64,000 bases of DNA, from contig CANLEH010000003.1 of NCBI GenBank assembly GCA_947489665.1, positions 186,001 through 250,000 of the forward strand. The letters are read 5' to 3'. A model generated the notes under the pieces. It was not told the origin of the DNA and ran no database searches. It saw only the letters and a program-made list of their open reading frames with translations. The DNA is from an uncultured Roseicyclus sp. (GTDB lineage: Bacteria; Pseudomonadota; Alphaproteobacteria; Rhodobacterales; Rhodobacteraceae). Positions 1 through 10,583 of the stretch are shown in pieces. The translations under genes were made by a program, and so were the position numbers. Within the stretch, counting starts at the first letter, position 1, and each line of letters opens with the position of its first letter.

Positions 1-1
1 G

Positions 2-1009
2 CCAGAGTTTCGGGACCTTGTCGATACCTTGGGCGGATTTCAGGAGCATCTGCGGCGCGGCCTTCAGCGAACGGGTCAGGTGGCGTTCCATATCCGGTAC
101 GAGGATATCAATGATGCGGACGTTCTGAACGGGTTGGCGGCCTTTTTGGGCTCGGACGAGCGGGTCGAAGCGACGTCAAAGAAGCTGAAGAAGCAGAACC
201 CGAGCCCGCTGCGCGACAAGGTCGAGAATTACGACGAAATGGTCGCGGCCCTGGCCGATCTAGATCGCTTCGGGTTGGAGCGGTCGCCTGAATTGGAGCC
301 CGAGCGTGCCGCGCAGGTGCCGAACTTTGTGGCGCATCCGACCAAGGGCCTCTTGTTCTGTCCCATCAAGGGAGGGCCGGAAAATGCCGTGCTCGACTGG
401 ATGGGAAAGATCGACGATGTCGGCCGCGATACGCTGATCCGCAAGATGAGTCAGAAACAGTTGCGCCAGTGGATGAAAGACCATCCCGGGTTCCGCAGTT
501 TCAGTGTTCTGCGCCACCCGGTCGCGCGGGCTTATTGTACGTTCAACCGGTTCATCCTGCCCGATGATCGCCCGATGTATTCCGACCCGCGCAAGATCCT
601 GCGTCAGCGCTACAAGGTGCCGATCCCGGGCAAAGCCCCCGGCGAGAATTGGACCGAAGAGGAGCAGAAGGCTGCGTTCATCGGATTCATTGGCTTTTTG
701 AAGGGCAATTTGAACGGGCAGACGAGCGTGCGCGTTGATCAGGCCTGGGCCAGCCAGACGGCGATCTTGCAGGGCATTTCACAGGTTATGGTTCCGCAGG
801 CGGTTATCCACGAACATCAGATGAAAGACGCGCTGCCCGCCTTGGCGTTTGAGGTTGGCGTTGAAGAAGTGCCCGAGGTTGTGGGCGAAGCCATGCCCGG
901 GGCGTTTCCGTTGAAGGCCGTTTATGACGGCAAGATCGAACAGGTGCTGATCGACACGTACAGGCGCGACTATGTCGGGTTCGGCTTCAAGCGCTGGAAC
1001 AAGTCCTAG
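2..1009 (+). CDS. NodH-like sulfotransferase family protein (5' truncated by window start)
   Basis: Frame is open to the window edge (PEFRDLVDTLGGFQEHL...); the sequence resembles the C-terminal part of roseobacter nodulation-protein-H-like sulfotransferases. Confidence 0.7.
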   Translation, partial: PEFRDLVDTLGGFQEHLRRGLQRTGQVAFHIRYEDINDADVLNGLAAFLGSDERVEATSKKLKKQNPSPLRDKVENYDEMVAALADLDRFGLERSPELEPERAAQVPNFVAHPTKGLLFCPIKGGPENAVLDWMGKIDDVGRDTLIRKMSQKQLRQWMKDHPGFRSFSVLRHPVARAYCTFNRFILPDDRPMYSDPRKILRQRYKVPIPGKAPGENWTEEEQKAAFIGFIGFLKGNLNGQTSVRVDQAWASQTAILQGISQVMVPQAVIHEHQMKDALPALAFEVGVEEVPEVVGEAMPGAFPLKAVYDGKIEQVLIDTYRRDYVGFGFKRWNKS

Positions 1010-1470
1010 GCGGCTTTGGTCGCCTCAGATTCGGTCATCAGCGCGTAGAGGGCTGCTGGATCGGCGTTGGCCCGCAACTTCGCGCAAAGCTCCGCATCCC
1101 GTAGGGTTCGCGACACCAGGGCCAGGGCCTTGAGGTGATCCACGCCCGAGTCGATCGGAGCCATCAGGGCAAAAACAAGATCCACAGGCATCCGGTCCGC
1201 CGCATCGAAATCGATGGCGCGTTCGAGGCGGATGAACACACCACTGACCCGGTCCAGACCCGGCAGGCGGGTATGGGGCAGTGCGATACCGTTGCCCACG
1301 CCCGTTGGGCCCAGGCTTTCGCGTTCCTGAAGGGATTCGAAGATGCGGGCCGCAGGGACGCCGACCGTCTGTTCAGCCAATTCGGAAATCGACTGAAGCA
1401 GGCGCTTTTTGCTGCTGACGTCACTGACAACTTTCACGGCTTGCGGCGCAAGCAATGTGGAGAGATCCAT
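1006..1470 (-). CDS. ptsN: PTS IIA-like nitrogen regulatory protein PtsN
   Basis: EIIA-Ntr motif GNGIALPHTRLPGL; next to hpf and lptB as in other proteobacteria. Confidence 0.9.
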   Translation of the reverse strand: MDLSTLLAPQAVKVVSDVSSKKRLLQSISELAEQTVGVPAARIFESLQERESLGPTGVGNGIALPHTRLPGLDRVSGVFIRLERAIDFDAADRMPVDLVFALMAPIDSGVDHLKALALVSRTLRDAELCAKLRANADPAALYALMTESEATKAA

Positions 1471-1517
1471 CTGTAAGCGTCCCCTCAGTCAACCGAGCGG
1501 TGCGGCTGACGTCTGAT

Positions 1518-2093
1518 TCAATCGGTGGCGGGGTCGATCCAGCCTACATTGCCGTCATCGCGGCGGTAGACCACATTCACCCGGTCGTGTCCTTCGTTGC
1601 GGAACACCAGCAAGGGTGCGCCCGCGATTTCCATCTGCATCACGGCCTCGCCAACGGACAGGGATGGGATACTGGTTTCCATCTCGGCCACTATGATGGG
1701 CTGCAGGCTGTCGGGCTCAGACTCTTCATCCGTGCCCTCAGATGAAGCGAGGATATAGGAGGAGCCGCCGAAGACATCAATGGGCTGCGAACGCTCGCGG
1801 TGATGATCTTTTAGGCGACGTTTATAGCGACGCAGCTGCTTTTCAAGCTTCTCTGCCGTGGTTTCGAACGCGGCATAGATTTCGTGGGCATGGCCCTTGG
1901 CGGATGCTGTCATGCCAGTCGACAGGTGGATGGTGGTTTCGCAGACGAATTCAGATCCGGACTTGGAAAATATGACGGTCGCATCGGTCGGGCGTTCGGC
2001 ATATTTCTCGGCGACACCGCCGAGATTGTCCTGAACGTGGGTTTGCAGGGCTTGGCCGATCTCGATTTGTTTTCCACTGATCTGATACCGCAT
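1518..2093 (-). CDS. hpf: Ribosome hibernation promoting factor, long form
   Basis: MRYQISGKQIEIGQALQTHVQDNLGG N-terminus and C-terminal dimerisation domain (FRNEGHDRVNVVYRRDDGNVGWIDP). Start revised from ORF-track 2237 to 2093. Confidence 0.9.
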   Translation of the reverse strand: MRYQISGKQIEIGQALQTHVQDNLGGVAEKYAERPTDATVIFSKSGSEFVCETTIHLSTGMTASAKGHAHEIYAAFETTAEKLEKQLRRYKRRLKDHHRERSQPIDVFGGSSYILASSEGTDEESEPDSLQPIIVAEMETSIPSLSVGEAVMQMEIAGAPLLVFRNEGHDRVNVVYRRDDGNVGWIDPATD

Positions 2094-2289
2094 GAAACCT
2101 CCGTTATTTGGGGATGGCCCGGGGATGTGCACGCGTGCACAAGCCGCCAAGGCTCTGATATTTATCGATTTCTCGAAAAGAGTGATCCTGAGTGCGCCGT
2201 AAAGCGCGAGGTCGGGATCGAGATGAAGCAAGTGCAACCATCCCCGCCATTTGGCGACGAGTCGCCCCCACCTGTCAACGAAAACCGGG

Positions 2290-3039
2290 TTAACCGATGC
2301 GGAAAGACTGCCCGAGATAGACGCGGCGGACGTTTTCGTCCTTCACCACTTCTTCGGCGGTGCCGGACATGATGATGCTGCCATCGTGCAGAATATAGGC
2401 GCGATCCACGATGGCGAGGGTTTCCTGCACGTTGTGGTCGGTGATCAGAACACCGATGCCGCGTGTCTTGAGCTCCCCCACCAGGGCGCGGATGTCACCC
2501 ACGGCAATGGGATCGACCCCGGCAAAAGGTTCGTCCAACAGCACGTAGCGGGGATTTGACGCAAGGCAGCGCGCGATTTCCACGCGGCGACGCTCCCCGC
2601 CTGACAGCGACAGGGCGGGCGCGCGGCGGAGATGTTCGATGGTGAATTCGCTGAGAAGCTCTTCCAGCCGGTCGCGGCGTTTCTTGCGCTTTGGTTCAAC
2701 GATTTCGAGGATCGCCATGATGTTGTCTTGCACGGACAGGCCACGAAAGATCGACATTTCCTGCGGCAAGTAGCCGACGCCCGCGCGGGCCCGGCGGTAC
2801 ATCGGGAACAGGGTCACATCCTGGCCGTCGATGGTCACGCGCCCGCCGTCGGGCGTGATCAGGCCTGCGATGCAGTAGAAGCTGGTTGTCTTGCCCGACC
2901 CGTTCGGGCCCAGCAGGGCCACCACTTCGCCGCGGTTCAACTCCAGCGTGACGTCGCGGATGACGGGGCGCTTTCGGTAGCTTTTCCGAAGCTTTTCGAC
3001 CCTGAGACCGGCTGAACCTTCAGTGACATCAAGCGGCAT
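2290..3039 (-). CDS. lptB: LPS export ABC transporter ATP-binding protein LptB
   Basis: Walker [12 protein letters not shown], signature LSGGERRR, Walker B YVLLDEPF; followed by LptA and LptC. Start revised to MPLDVTEG at 3039. Confidence 0.95.
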   Translation of the reverse strand: MPLDVTEGSAGLRVEKLRKSYRKRPVIRDVTLELNRGEVVALLGPNGSGKTTSFYCIAGLITPDGGRVTIDGQDVTLFPMYRRARAGVGYLPQEMSIFRGLSVQDNIMAILEIVEPKRKKRRDRLEELLSEFTIEHLRRAPALSLSGGERRRVEIARCLASNPRYVLLDEPFAGVDPIAVGDIRALVGELKTRGIGVLITDHNVQETLAIVDRAYILHDGSIIMSGTAEEVVKDENVRRVYLGQSFRIG

Positions 3040-3040
3040 A

Positions 3041-3526
3041 TCAATCGCCACCGCCGAGGACTGTGCGCACACGGCCATCGACCGAGCCATTTCCGGTCTG
3101 CATGTTCACGACCATGCTGTCGCCGGCAATCGCAGTTGGCCCTTGTGTCACAAGCACATTGCCCGAAAGGGTCAGCAGGGACGACGCGACATCAAACCGG
3201 GCCTGGCCGCCCTCGGCAGCGTCGGCGCCGCGGGTGACGAGGACACCGCCGGTTGCAATCACCTCACGCACATCCTGGTTGTCGCCGTCGGTGGCATAGA
3301 CGACGCGAACGGCGCCTGCGGACATGCGCAGATCACCCTGCACGACAATGACATTGCCAGTGAAGACCGCCTCGCCTGTTGCCTGATCGACGGTCAGTCC
3401 ATCGGCTGTGACCTCAATCGGTTCTCGCGCGTCATAGCTGACGCCGCCAAAGCCAATGTCGACTTGTGCGAAAGCTGGCCCGGACAGACAGAGGGCAAGG
3501 CCCAGAAGGGCAAAAAGACGCTGCAT
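3041..3526 (-). CDS. lptA: LPS transport periplasmic protein LptA (OstA-like)
   Basis: Signal peptide, OstA-type repeats ([17 protein letters not shown]), operon context. Confidence 0.85.
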   Translation of the reverse strand: MQRLFALLGLALCLSGPAFAQVDIGFGGVSYDAREPIEVTADGLTVDQATGEAVFTGNVIVVQGDLRMSAGAVRVVYATDGDNQDVREVIATGGVLVTRGADAAEGGQARFDVASSLLTLSGNVLVTQGPTAIAGDSMVVNMQTGNGSVDGRVRTVLGGGD

Positions 3527-3535
3527 GAAAACCTC

Positions 3536-4132
3536 TTAACTCTCCGGGTCGTATAGCATCCGAACGGATCCAGTGAAACGAAGGATTGGCGCGCCGTCCA
3601 CTTCCTCCATTTCCATGGCATCCGCCGTCAGGTCGAGGCCGGGGCCTGTGATGTGCACGGGTGTGGGTGCGCGAAGCCGAATCTCATCCAGCGCCATCAG
3701 GATCGTTTCGCTTTCCATCTGATAGCCACGCGAGGATTGTACGGCGACCCCATCCCGCAGGGAGGCAAACTGGCCGGCCATGTCGATATCGCCCAACGTG
3801 GCTTGCACGGTCATGACTTCGGAGATGCCCAGATCGACACGTCCGTCGATGGCTTGCGCGTGGATGCGGTCCGTTTGCCCACTTTCCGCCGTCATGGCCG
3901 CGGCGATTAGGATAATCTCCTGATCTTCGCCGACGATCCCGGCAAAGCGGGGCGCGGTGACGCGCTGTTCACGGGCGATTTGTTCCACGTCAACCTCGGC
4001 ATATGGCAGGGCGGCTTCCGGATCGGGCGCACCTGAGAGCAGGAACAGGCTGGACAAAAGGGCAAGCGCGATCAGCGGCAGGGTGACTTTCACCCACATC
4101 ACGGTTTTCGAATACAGATCGCTGCGCGCCAA
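3536..4132 (-). CDS. lptC: LPS export protein LptC
   Basis: N-terminal TM anchor followed by OstA-like fold; adjacent to lptA and lptB. Confidence 0.85.
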   Translation of the reverse strand: MARSDLYSKTVMWVKVTLPLIALALLSSLFLLSGAPDPEAALPYAEVDVEQIAREQRVTAPRFAGIVGEDQEIILIAAAMTAESGQTDRIHAQAIDGRVDLGISEVMTVQATLGDIDMAGQFASLRDGVAVQSSRGYQMESETILMALDEIRLRAPTPVHITGPGLDLTADAMEMEEVDGAPILRFTGSVRMLYDPES

Positions 4133-4156
4133 GGCCGTGCCTCCTGCCGGTGCTGA

Positions 4157-4768
4157 TCAGTGCGAGAAGATGTCGATCTCAGGCCACCCGGCTAGGTCGA
4201 GTTTCGCACGGGACGGCAAAAACTCAAAACACGCCTGCGCGATGTCCGCCCGCCCTTCGCGGGCCAGCATGATATCGAGCTTCTCCTTGACCTGATGAAG
4301 GTAAAGCACGTCGGAGGCGGCATAGGCTTGCTGCGCATCTGTCAGGGTCGCGGCACCCCAATCCGAGCTTTGTTGCTGTTTGGAGATGTCGACACTGAGC
4401 AGTTCCTGCAACAGGTTCTTGAGGCCATGGCGGTCGGTATAGGTGCGCACGAGTTTGGACGCGATCTTGGTGCAGTAGACGGGTGCTGTCAGCGCACCGA
4501 AGGCGTGGAACATGACCGCAATATCGAAGCGTCCGAAGTGAAACAGCTTGAGCGTGTCGGGATCGGTCAGCAGGCGTTCCAGGTTCGGCGCAGACGTCTG
4601 GCCCTTGGCGACCTGGATCAAGTGTGCGTTGCCGTCACCATCGGACAGTTGCACAACGCAAAGGCGGTCGCGGTGGGGGTGCAGACCCATGGTTTCGCAG
4701 TCGATCGCCACGATGGGACCCAGCGACAAGTCATCGGGCAAATCGTTTTGGTAGAGATGGATCGTCAT
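4157..4768 (-). CDS. rnd: Ribonuclease D family 3'-5' exonuclease
   Basis: DEDD exonuclease motifs (IAIDCETMGLHPHRDRLCVVQL; FHFGRFDIAVM; YAASDVLYLHQV). Confidence 0.85.
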   Translation of the reverse strand: MTIHLYQNDLPDDLSLGPIVAIDCETMGLHPHRDRLCVVQLSDGDGNAHLIQVAKGQTSAPNLERLLTDPDTLKLFHFGRFDIAVMFHAFGALTAPVYCTKIASKLVRTYTDRHGLKNLLQELLSVDISKQQQSSDWGAATLTDAQQAYAASDVLYLHQVKEKLDIMLAREGRADIAQACFEFLPSRAKLDLAGWPEIDIFSH

Positions 4769-4890
4769 GGTCGCGGCCCCTCCGTCGGGAATTGGCAGTC
4801 AAAGCGGCGGAAGGGGAGAGCGGCCTTTCGGGACGATTTTCCATGAAAATCACCCTATCGGCCCCTGACACTTTCTTCGAAAGTGCAGGT

Positions 4891-4977
4891 TGGTGCCCAG
4901 GAGAGGACTCGAACCTCCACGTCCATACAGACACCAGCACCTGAAGCTGGCGCGTCTACCAATTCCGCCACCTGGGC
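4891..4977 (-). tRNA. tRNA-Leu (anticodon CAG), CCA end encoded
   Basis: Minus-strand GCCCAGGTGGCGGAATTGGTAGACGCGCCAGCTTCAGGTGCTGG...GGTTCGAGTCCTCTCCTGGGCACCA; acceptor stem GCCCAGG/CCTGGGC, anticodon loop TTCAGGT, long class II variable arm. Confidence 0.97.
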
Positions 4978-5019
4978 AGGTGTCGTGCTGGCGGCTGATA
5001 TATCCGGCGGAAAGCGGCG

Positions 5020-8000
5020 TCAATAGTCCTGCTCGAAGAAGATGCCGATACTTGAGCTGCCATCGGACCCGACGCTGCCGCGCGCTGTGAAATTGGGCGT
5101 CAGGTCGATGTTCAGTGACAGGTCCGCATCGCCTTGGGCATTGACCGTTACGTCAGTGTAGATGTTTTCAGACAAGTAACGGCCTGCGGTAACTTCAGCA
5201 TTGCCTTCAGCATCCGTATTGAAGTCCAAGTCGTCCAACCCAAGGTTGTCACGCAGACCAGCGATGAAGCCGGAGTTGCCGGAACCACCTGCCAGTGATG
5301 TCGCGGCATCGGCCAGTTGTAGCAGCTGAAGAGGTGACAGGCTGGAAATGGTTCGTCCAAACAAAAGATGCGCCAAAACCTCATCTTCGGGCAGAGAAGG
5401 ATCAGAGGAAAACGTTATGTCTGGGCTGGAGCTCGCGCCTTCGACCCGAATGGTGATTTCATATCCCGCAGAGCGGCTTACGGCGGCGAGACGCAGGAAG
5501 GGGTCAAAACTGCCTTGCAGGGTCGCTTGCCCTTCCACGAAATCCAATCGCGTCCCCAGAACAGACAAACGACCCCGCACAAGTTCGAATTGACCAGTAG
5601 GAATGACGTTTGCTGTGCTGCCGAAAAGGCGAATGGAGCCGCCGAACTCGGCATCAATTCCGCGCCCGCGCAGGTAAATGCGTCCGGGTGCGTTGATGGT
5701 TATATCCAAGCCAGTTGCCGCGCTTCCACCATCGTTCCCTCCGGCCTGCCCGAGCAGGCCTGCGTAGCGCCGGGTCAACCGTTCAGCCCGGGTTTCTTCG
5801 ACGAAATTTATGTCGGGAATTGCGGCACTCCCGGCGAGGCTTGCCTCGGGGACGTGAACCTCTGTTTCCCCCAAGTTGATTTCGCCGCTCACAAGGGGTC
5901 CACGCGCGAGCGGGCCGGTGATCGCAAGATCGGCTCTCGTAATGCTGGCATTATACAATGCGGGGTCGACCACGCGCCCGTTCACGAGTGACAAAGTGAT
6001 GTTGCCGTCTAATCCCGGACTGGAGAGATTGATCGAGCCTTGCGTATTCAACTGGCCCCCGGTGGACAGGTTGCCGCTGCCGGTCAAACTAACTCGACCG
6101 CCGGATATCTGAGCGTTCAAGCCCACGTTTTCGATAGCCAGGCCATAGCTTGGCACTGAAACGCGCGCGTCGTTGCTGAACAACCGCCCACTGAGTGCGG
6201 GTAGACCGGGTGCACCCTGCATAGCCAGATCGAAGCCAAGCGTTCCGCGGATCGAGCGGGGTTGGATATAGCGATTGGCCAATGAAAGTGGGGCTTGCCC
6301 GTTGATACGCAAATCAACGCTTCCATCTTCCAGCGCTGCCGAACCACTCACGTTGGCGTTCATGCCGCCGGGACCCGCAAGATCGGATGCGACTTGCCAA
6401 GGGTTTGTCCCTTGGCGCGTCAGGACGGCATTCGCGCTGACGGGTCCTGTAAGCGCGTCGGTGATGAGGCCCACATTTGCAAGGCGCGCATCTACCGCGA
6501 CTCGACTGACTGTAGGGCTAATGCTGGCTTCGCCGGTCACGGTGAGTTCAGGGTTGCCGAGCGACAAGCTGTTCAAGCTTAGGACATCGCCAGTGCGCGC
6601 AAGGCTGGCAGAAAGCTCGGTTCGTCCGGCAAGAATTCCCGGCGGGACACCGTTTCCAACGTCGAGATCGACTGCTGATGCCGTCAATTCCAAAGCGGCG
6701 TCGCCTGTTTCGGCATCGAACGTACCGATTGCCGCTGCATTGATTTCGTTCGGGCCTGCAAGCGTGAGATTGACATCAAACGGATCAGTGCCCGCACGCG
6801 AAAGGTCCGCGGAAATGGACACCGGCCCCGAAAGAACTTCGGTGAAATATCCAACCTCCTCCAATTCGAAATCCGCATTGGCATTGGTATCGCCCGATGT
6901 GATGGAAGCGTTGCCCGTGAGGTCAATTTCGGCGTTCTGCAGCCGCAGGTCACGGAGGGAGATGCCAGCCAGATCCCGCGTCACTTGTGCGGCCAACTGC
7001 GTTTCGCCGGAAAACATCTGCGCTGGCACGGCCTCGGCAACGCGCAAATCATTGCCGGTGCCGGATATCGCGATATCAAAGGCACCAGACAAAGGTTCCG
7101 CGGTCCCCGAAAGGTTCAGTTCCGCCGATCCGTCAAGTGGTTGACTCGCCAGGGCTGCGAAACGGTCGAGATCACCCACTGCTGCCGCCAGATTCAGCAC
7201 GACATCCAATCTACTGTCGCCGGGCATAGCCGATGCGCCACCCGTTGCAGTGATTTGTCCACTTTGGAGACTCAGCTCCGACAGGATGACTGGCGCACCA
7301 TCAATCCAGGAGATATCCGCGCCAAGTGTGGCGCGATCACCAATAGCCTCTGCCATCGCCGGATCGCGGTGACTTAGCCCGGAAAGTACCGCAGACAGAT
7401 CTGCGGCTGCGGCCGTTATTCCGTTCTCTGTAATGTCGACTGCACCTTCGAGTGATAGATTGCCCAGTTCGACCTCCAGATCATCAAAGGAGAGCCTGTC
7501 GAGGCCGACAGTAAGGCTGAACGCCTCACCTGTTGAGCGATCAAAGGAGATGTCCAGATCGGCTGATGCGATCTCAGCCAACGAGCCGCCAATCGGCAAA
7601 CGGACGCGGTTGCCGTCCGGCGGCGTGATCTGGCCGGTGAGGTCCACAACGTCTGGAAGGCCTTCCGGGGTAAGAGCGGCGTCTCCCTCCAACGAAAGCG
7701 CGGCGGATACAAGACGAAGGGAATTGAGAGTAATACCGCCGCTGGCGTCGCGATGAACTTGTGCCTGCACGCGCGTATCGTCGCCAAAGAATGACTGATA
7801 ACTCGAAAGCATGAGCGGGCGAATATCGCCGCCTATATCGACGGTGACAAATTGATCATCAGACGCGGAGCTGGACGTGGTCACATGCCCGGATAAGCGA
7901 TCTTCGCCGTCGGTCTGGAGTGAGATTTCGGTTGAGAAATCGGTGATCGGGCCTTCACCTTCGATCGATAGGCGAAGGGCGTGACGCTCTGGAAGGTTCA

Positions 8001-8640
8001 GTAGCTCTGCAGTGAGACCATCTTCGGGTTCTTCGAGTAGGAGCGAAAGTGCCAGATCGCGGCTCGAATTGTCGTAGGACGCATCGAGCGCAAATGATCC
8101 GCCTGGCCCATCGAGGCGTTCCAGTTGGAGGATCGCGTGGCCAGCGCCACCGTCAAGATTGGCGGAGCCATCGACGGAAAGTGTCGCCGGAAGCCCAATG
8201 ATGCTCTCGTCCAGTACAACTTCATCGATTGAGAATTCGTCAATTCGAACACTGACCGGAATTTCGGGAAGCGCAAAAGGTGTCGCCTCAGCTTGCGGCA
8301 ACCCAGACTCGTCTTCCGATGTGGGTCGCCGAAGAATTTCCAACCGTTCGGCTGTCAAAGCATCGATATGAACCGCGCCGGTCAATAGTGCACTTCGCGA
8401 CCAGACAAGGGTCGCTTCTTCCAAGACCAACCAAGCCCCATCCGCGTCCGAAATGGTCATACGGTCCAAGTGAGCTTCTGAGGAAAGCGCGCCAGTGAAA
8501 CCCTCAATGTGAACCTGACGGTTGTCCCCATCCGACAACCGATCCTCAAGGAATCTGACTATGCGAGATCTATCGTCCGTCCCCTGAGCCACAGATGCGT
8601 AAGGAAGAAGGATCAGAACCAGGGCAAATATCCACCGCAT
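5020..8640 (-). CDS. tamB: Translocation/assembly module protein TamB (AsmA/DUF490-like)
   Basis: 1206 aa, signal peptide, long beta-helical repeats, C-terminal domain TGQFELVRGRLSVLGTRLDFVEGQATLQG...; directly follows tamA (stop/start overlap at 8640). Confidence 0.92.
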   Translation of the reverse strand: MRWIFALVLILLPYASVAQGTDDRSRIVRFLEDRLSDGDNRQVHIEGFTGALSSEAHLDRMTISDADGAWLVLEEATLVWSRSALLTGAVHIDALTAERLEILRRPTSEDESGLPQAEATPFALPEIPVSVRIDEFSIDEVVLDESIIGLPATLSVDGSANLDGGAGHAILQLERLDGPGGSFALDASYDNSSRDLALSLLLEEPEDGLTAELLNLPERHALRLSIEGEGPITDFSTEISLQTDGEDRLSGHVTTSSSASDDQFVTVDIGGDIRPLMLSSYQSFFGDDTRVQAQVHRDASGGITLNSLRLVSAALSLEGDAALTPEGLPDVVDLTGQITPPDGNRVRLPIGGSLAEIASADLDISFDRSTGEAFSLTVGLDRLSFDDLEVELGNLSLEGAVDITENGITAAAADLSAVLSGLSHRDPAMAEAIGDRATLGADISWIDGAPVILSELSLQSGQITATGGASAMPGDSRLDVVLNLAAAVGDLDRFAALASQPLDGSAELNLSGTAEPLSGAFDIAISGTGNDLRVAEAVPAQMFSGETQLAAQVTRDLAGISLRDLRLQNAEIDLTGNASITSGDTNANADFELEEVGYFTEVLSGPVSISADLSRAGTDPFDVNLTLAGPNEINAAAIGTFDAETGDAALELTASAVDLDVGNGVPPGILAGRTELSASLARTGDVLSLNSLSLGNPELTVTGEASISPTVSRVAVDARLANVGLITDALTGPVSANAVLTRQGTNPWQVASDLAGPGGMNANVSGSAALEDGSVDLRINGQAPLSLANRYIQPRSIRGTLGFDLAMQGAPGLPALSGRLFSNDARVSVPSYGLAIENVGLNAQISGGRVSLTGSGNLSTGGQLNTQGSINLSSPGLDGNITLSLVNGRVVDPALYNASITRADLAITGPLARGPLVSGEINLGETEVHVPEASLAGSAAIPDINFVEETRAERLTRRYAGLLGQAGGNDGGSAATGLDITINAPGRIYLRGRGIDAEFGGSIRLFGSTANVIPTGQFELVRGRLSVLGTRLDFVEGQATLQGSFDPFLRLAAVSRSAGYEITIRVEGASSSPDITFSSDPSLPEDEVLAHLLFGRTISSLSPLQLLQLADAATSLAGGSGNSGFIAGLRDNLGLDDLDFNTDAEGNAEVTAGRYLSENIYTDVTVNAQGDADLSLNIDLTPNFTARGSVGSDGSSSIGIFFEQDY

Positions 8641-10436
8641 CAGAAGCTGTGCCCAATGCCAATGTAAAGGAAGAGGTCCTCACCGACTCCATCGCCTCGC
8701 AGCGGGGTTGCTACATCGACCCGGATTGGGCCGAATGGAGTGGCATAACGGACGCCCAAGCCACCACCTGCATGCCAGTCGCCACCGCCACCAAGGGAGT
8801 CTGCTCCAATAAAGCCAGCGTCGGCAAAGGCCACGAGGCCGAAATTGGTCTCACCTATGTCTTGTCTGAATTCCGTAGAAAGGCCGGCAAAACTGCGCCC
8901 CGCAGCTTCCACGCCAAGCTGCATCGCCCCCAAGGATTGGTATTCCTGACCGCGGACAGTTCCGGTTCCTCCAGAAAAGAACAGAAAACTTGGCGGGATT
9001 TCAGTGAACTCACCGCCAAACACGCTGCCCAATTGAGCGCGCAATGCCACTCGACTGGCCCGTTCTTCGCCAAAGCCAAAATACGCTCGCCCGTCAACGT
9101 AGGCCCTTACGCCGCTGTGACCCTGGTCGGTCGCGAATGGAGTCGTTTCAGCCTCAAAGTAGAAAAGGCGGCGCGCATCTAAAGGATCATCGCGACGGTC
9201 CCACGTTACAGACGCCGGCAATGAGACCATCAAGACCTCGCGGTCAATGAACTGATCTTCAATTTCGAAGTAGTCGATTGCCAGTCCAGCGGTCCCCGAC
9301 AGGGTTCGGGTGAACCGATGCTCTACCCCAGCTTCCACACCGAAAGTTCTGACCGTGAACGCTGGCTCATCCAGATACTCAGCACCAATCTCGGTGTAAA
9401 AGGTCGTGTCGGGAGTGAACGTCGCGGGGCGTGAAAAACGAAGCCCCAAAGTGGCATCAACGCCCTCAATCTCATCGGATGAAAGGCCCTCGGATCCAAT
9501 GCCTCGAATTTCGCCATCGATGCGCAGTCTCTCTGCGCCACCAAAGAGATTCCGGTGGAGCCAGTAGGCGCTCGCCCGGAACCCATCATCGGTTGAGAAC
9601 TCCAATCCGCCGCCAAACCTGCGGGGCAAGCTTTCGACAAGTGTAGCCTCGATGTTCATCACGCCGTCGGGCCCGACCTCGCCTTCTTGTAGGGCGATAG
9701 CGGAAAAGACTTGCGTGTCCCGCAGACGCTCTTCCGCACGATCCAACTCCTCGGGCGAGAATATCTCCCCTTCCGGCAGACCCGCGATGGCCAAGATGCG
9801 CTCTGTCCGCATGCGTTCGTGGCCCTGTGGATTGAGCGTTCCGAAACGAACGACCTGCCCTGGGTCGATACGGACCCGTACGTCCAATATGGCCTCGCCG
9901 TTGCGGGCGGTGATCTGCTGGCCTTCCACGCCTGCGGTTGCATACCCAGCCTCACGCCATGCGTCTATTGCCGCGCCGGTCGTGTCGCGAAGAAGCGGCG
10001 TAGACGCCGCGCCGCCAGTCCGGAAATCACCGGGAAGTTCCGTGCCCGAGGCCAAGGGACCAATATCCGCAATACCCAGTGTGAAGTTTGGACCGGGATC
10101 AACGCGGATTGTAATGTTTGTGATCGACCGTGGTGCCCCAAATGGTGGAATCCTGGCGGCCTCGCGGCCGTCCACGTCGATCCGCACAACCGGCGCGAAA
10201 TGCCCTTCATTGTAGAGCGCCGCGACAAGCCTGCCGTAATCCGCGCGGGCTGCTGCGATGAAATCCTGAGCAGTGCGCGGCTCTTCGGTTTCTTGAAGCA
10301 GCAGGGACGCTGTACGCAGGCTATCACGCAGGTCTTCATCGGCGTTCGGGGCCGTGAATTGTACGTTTTGCGCTTCGGCAACGCCGAGGCCCAATCCTAC
10401 GGCTGCGGCAATGATCATCGATGTACGAGCAGACAT
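8640..10436 (-). CDS. tamA: Autotransporter assembly factor TamA (Omp85/BamA superfamily)
   Basis: POTRA-like N-terminus, Omp85 barrel with VRGQEYQSLG and GGLGVRYATPFGPIRVDVATPL near the C-terminus; terminal F. Confidence 0.92.
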   Translation of the reverse strand: MSARTSMIIAAAVGLGLGVAEAQNVQFTAPNADEDLRDSLRTASLLLQETEEPRTAQDFIAAARADYGRLVAALYNEGHFAPVVRIDVDGREAARIPPFGAPRSITNITIRVDPGPNFTLGIADIGPLASGTELPGDFRTGGAASTPLLRDTTGAAIDAWREAGYATAGVEGQQITARNGEAILDVRVRIDPGQVVRFGTLNPQGHERMRTERILAIAGLPEGEIFSPEELDRAEERLRDTQVFSAIALQEGEVGPDGVMNIEATLVESLPRRFGGGLEFSTDDGFRASAYWLHRNLFGGAERLRIDGEIRGIGSEGLSSDEIEGVDATLGLRFSRPATFTPDTTFYTEIGAEYLDEPAFTVRTFGVEAGVEHRFTRTLSGTAGLAIDYFEIEDQFIDREVLMVSLPASVTWDRRDDPLDARRLFYFEAETTPFATDQGHSGVRAYVDGRAYFGFGEERASRVALRAQLGSVFGGEFTEIPPSFLFFSGGTGTVRGQEYQSLGAMQLGVEAAGRSFAGLSTEFRQDIGETNFGLVAFADAGFIGADSLGGGGDWHAGGGLGVRYATPFGPIRVDVATPLRGDGVGEDLFLYIGIGHSF

Positions 10437-10583
10437 TCTCGATTGTTAAATCGACGTTCATGTATTTGCTAGCCGATATGCATAGTTTCGCGTCCGTTGC
10501 GCGGAAAGTTGAGACGTTTTGCGCCTTGCCGCTTGTGGAGCGGGGCCGTATCACAACCCAAACGCGACCGGAGGGGCCCATCG

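Noticed and set aside
5020-8640. TamB repeats considered as an adhesin or large repeat toxin
   Set aside because: C-terminal DUF490/TamB domain and adjacency to TamA explain it.
8595-9182. 195-aa plus-strand ORF over the tamB/tamA junction
   Set aside because: Antisense to the Omp85 barrel of TamA; no RBS or family support.
9711-10472. 253-aa plus-strand ORF opposite tamA
   Set aside because: Shadow ORF; composition and location fully explained by tamA.
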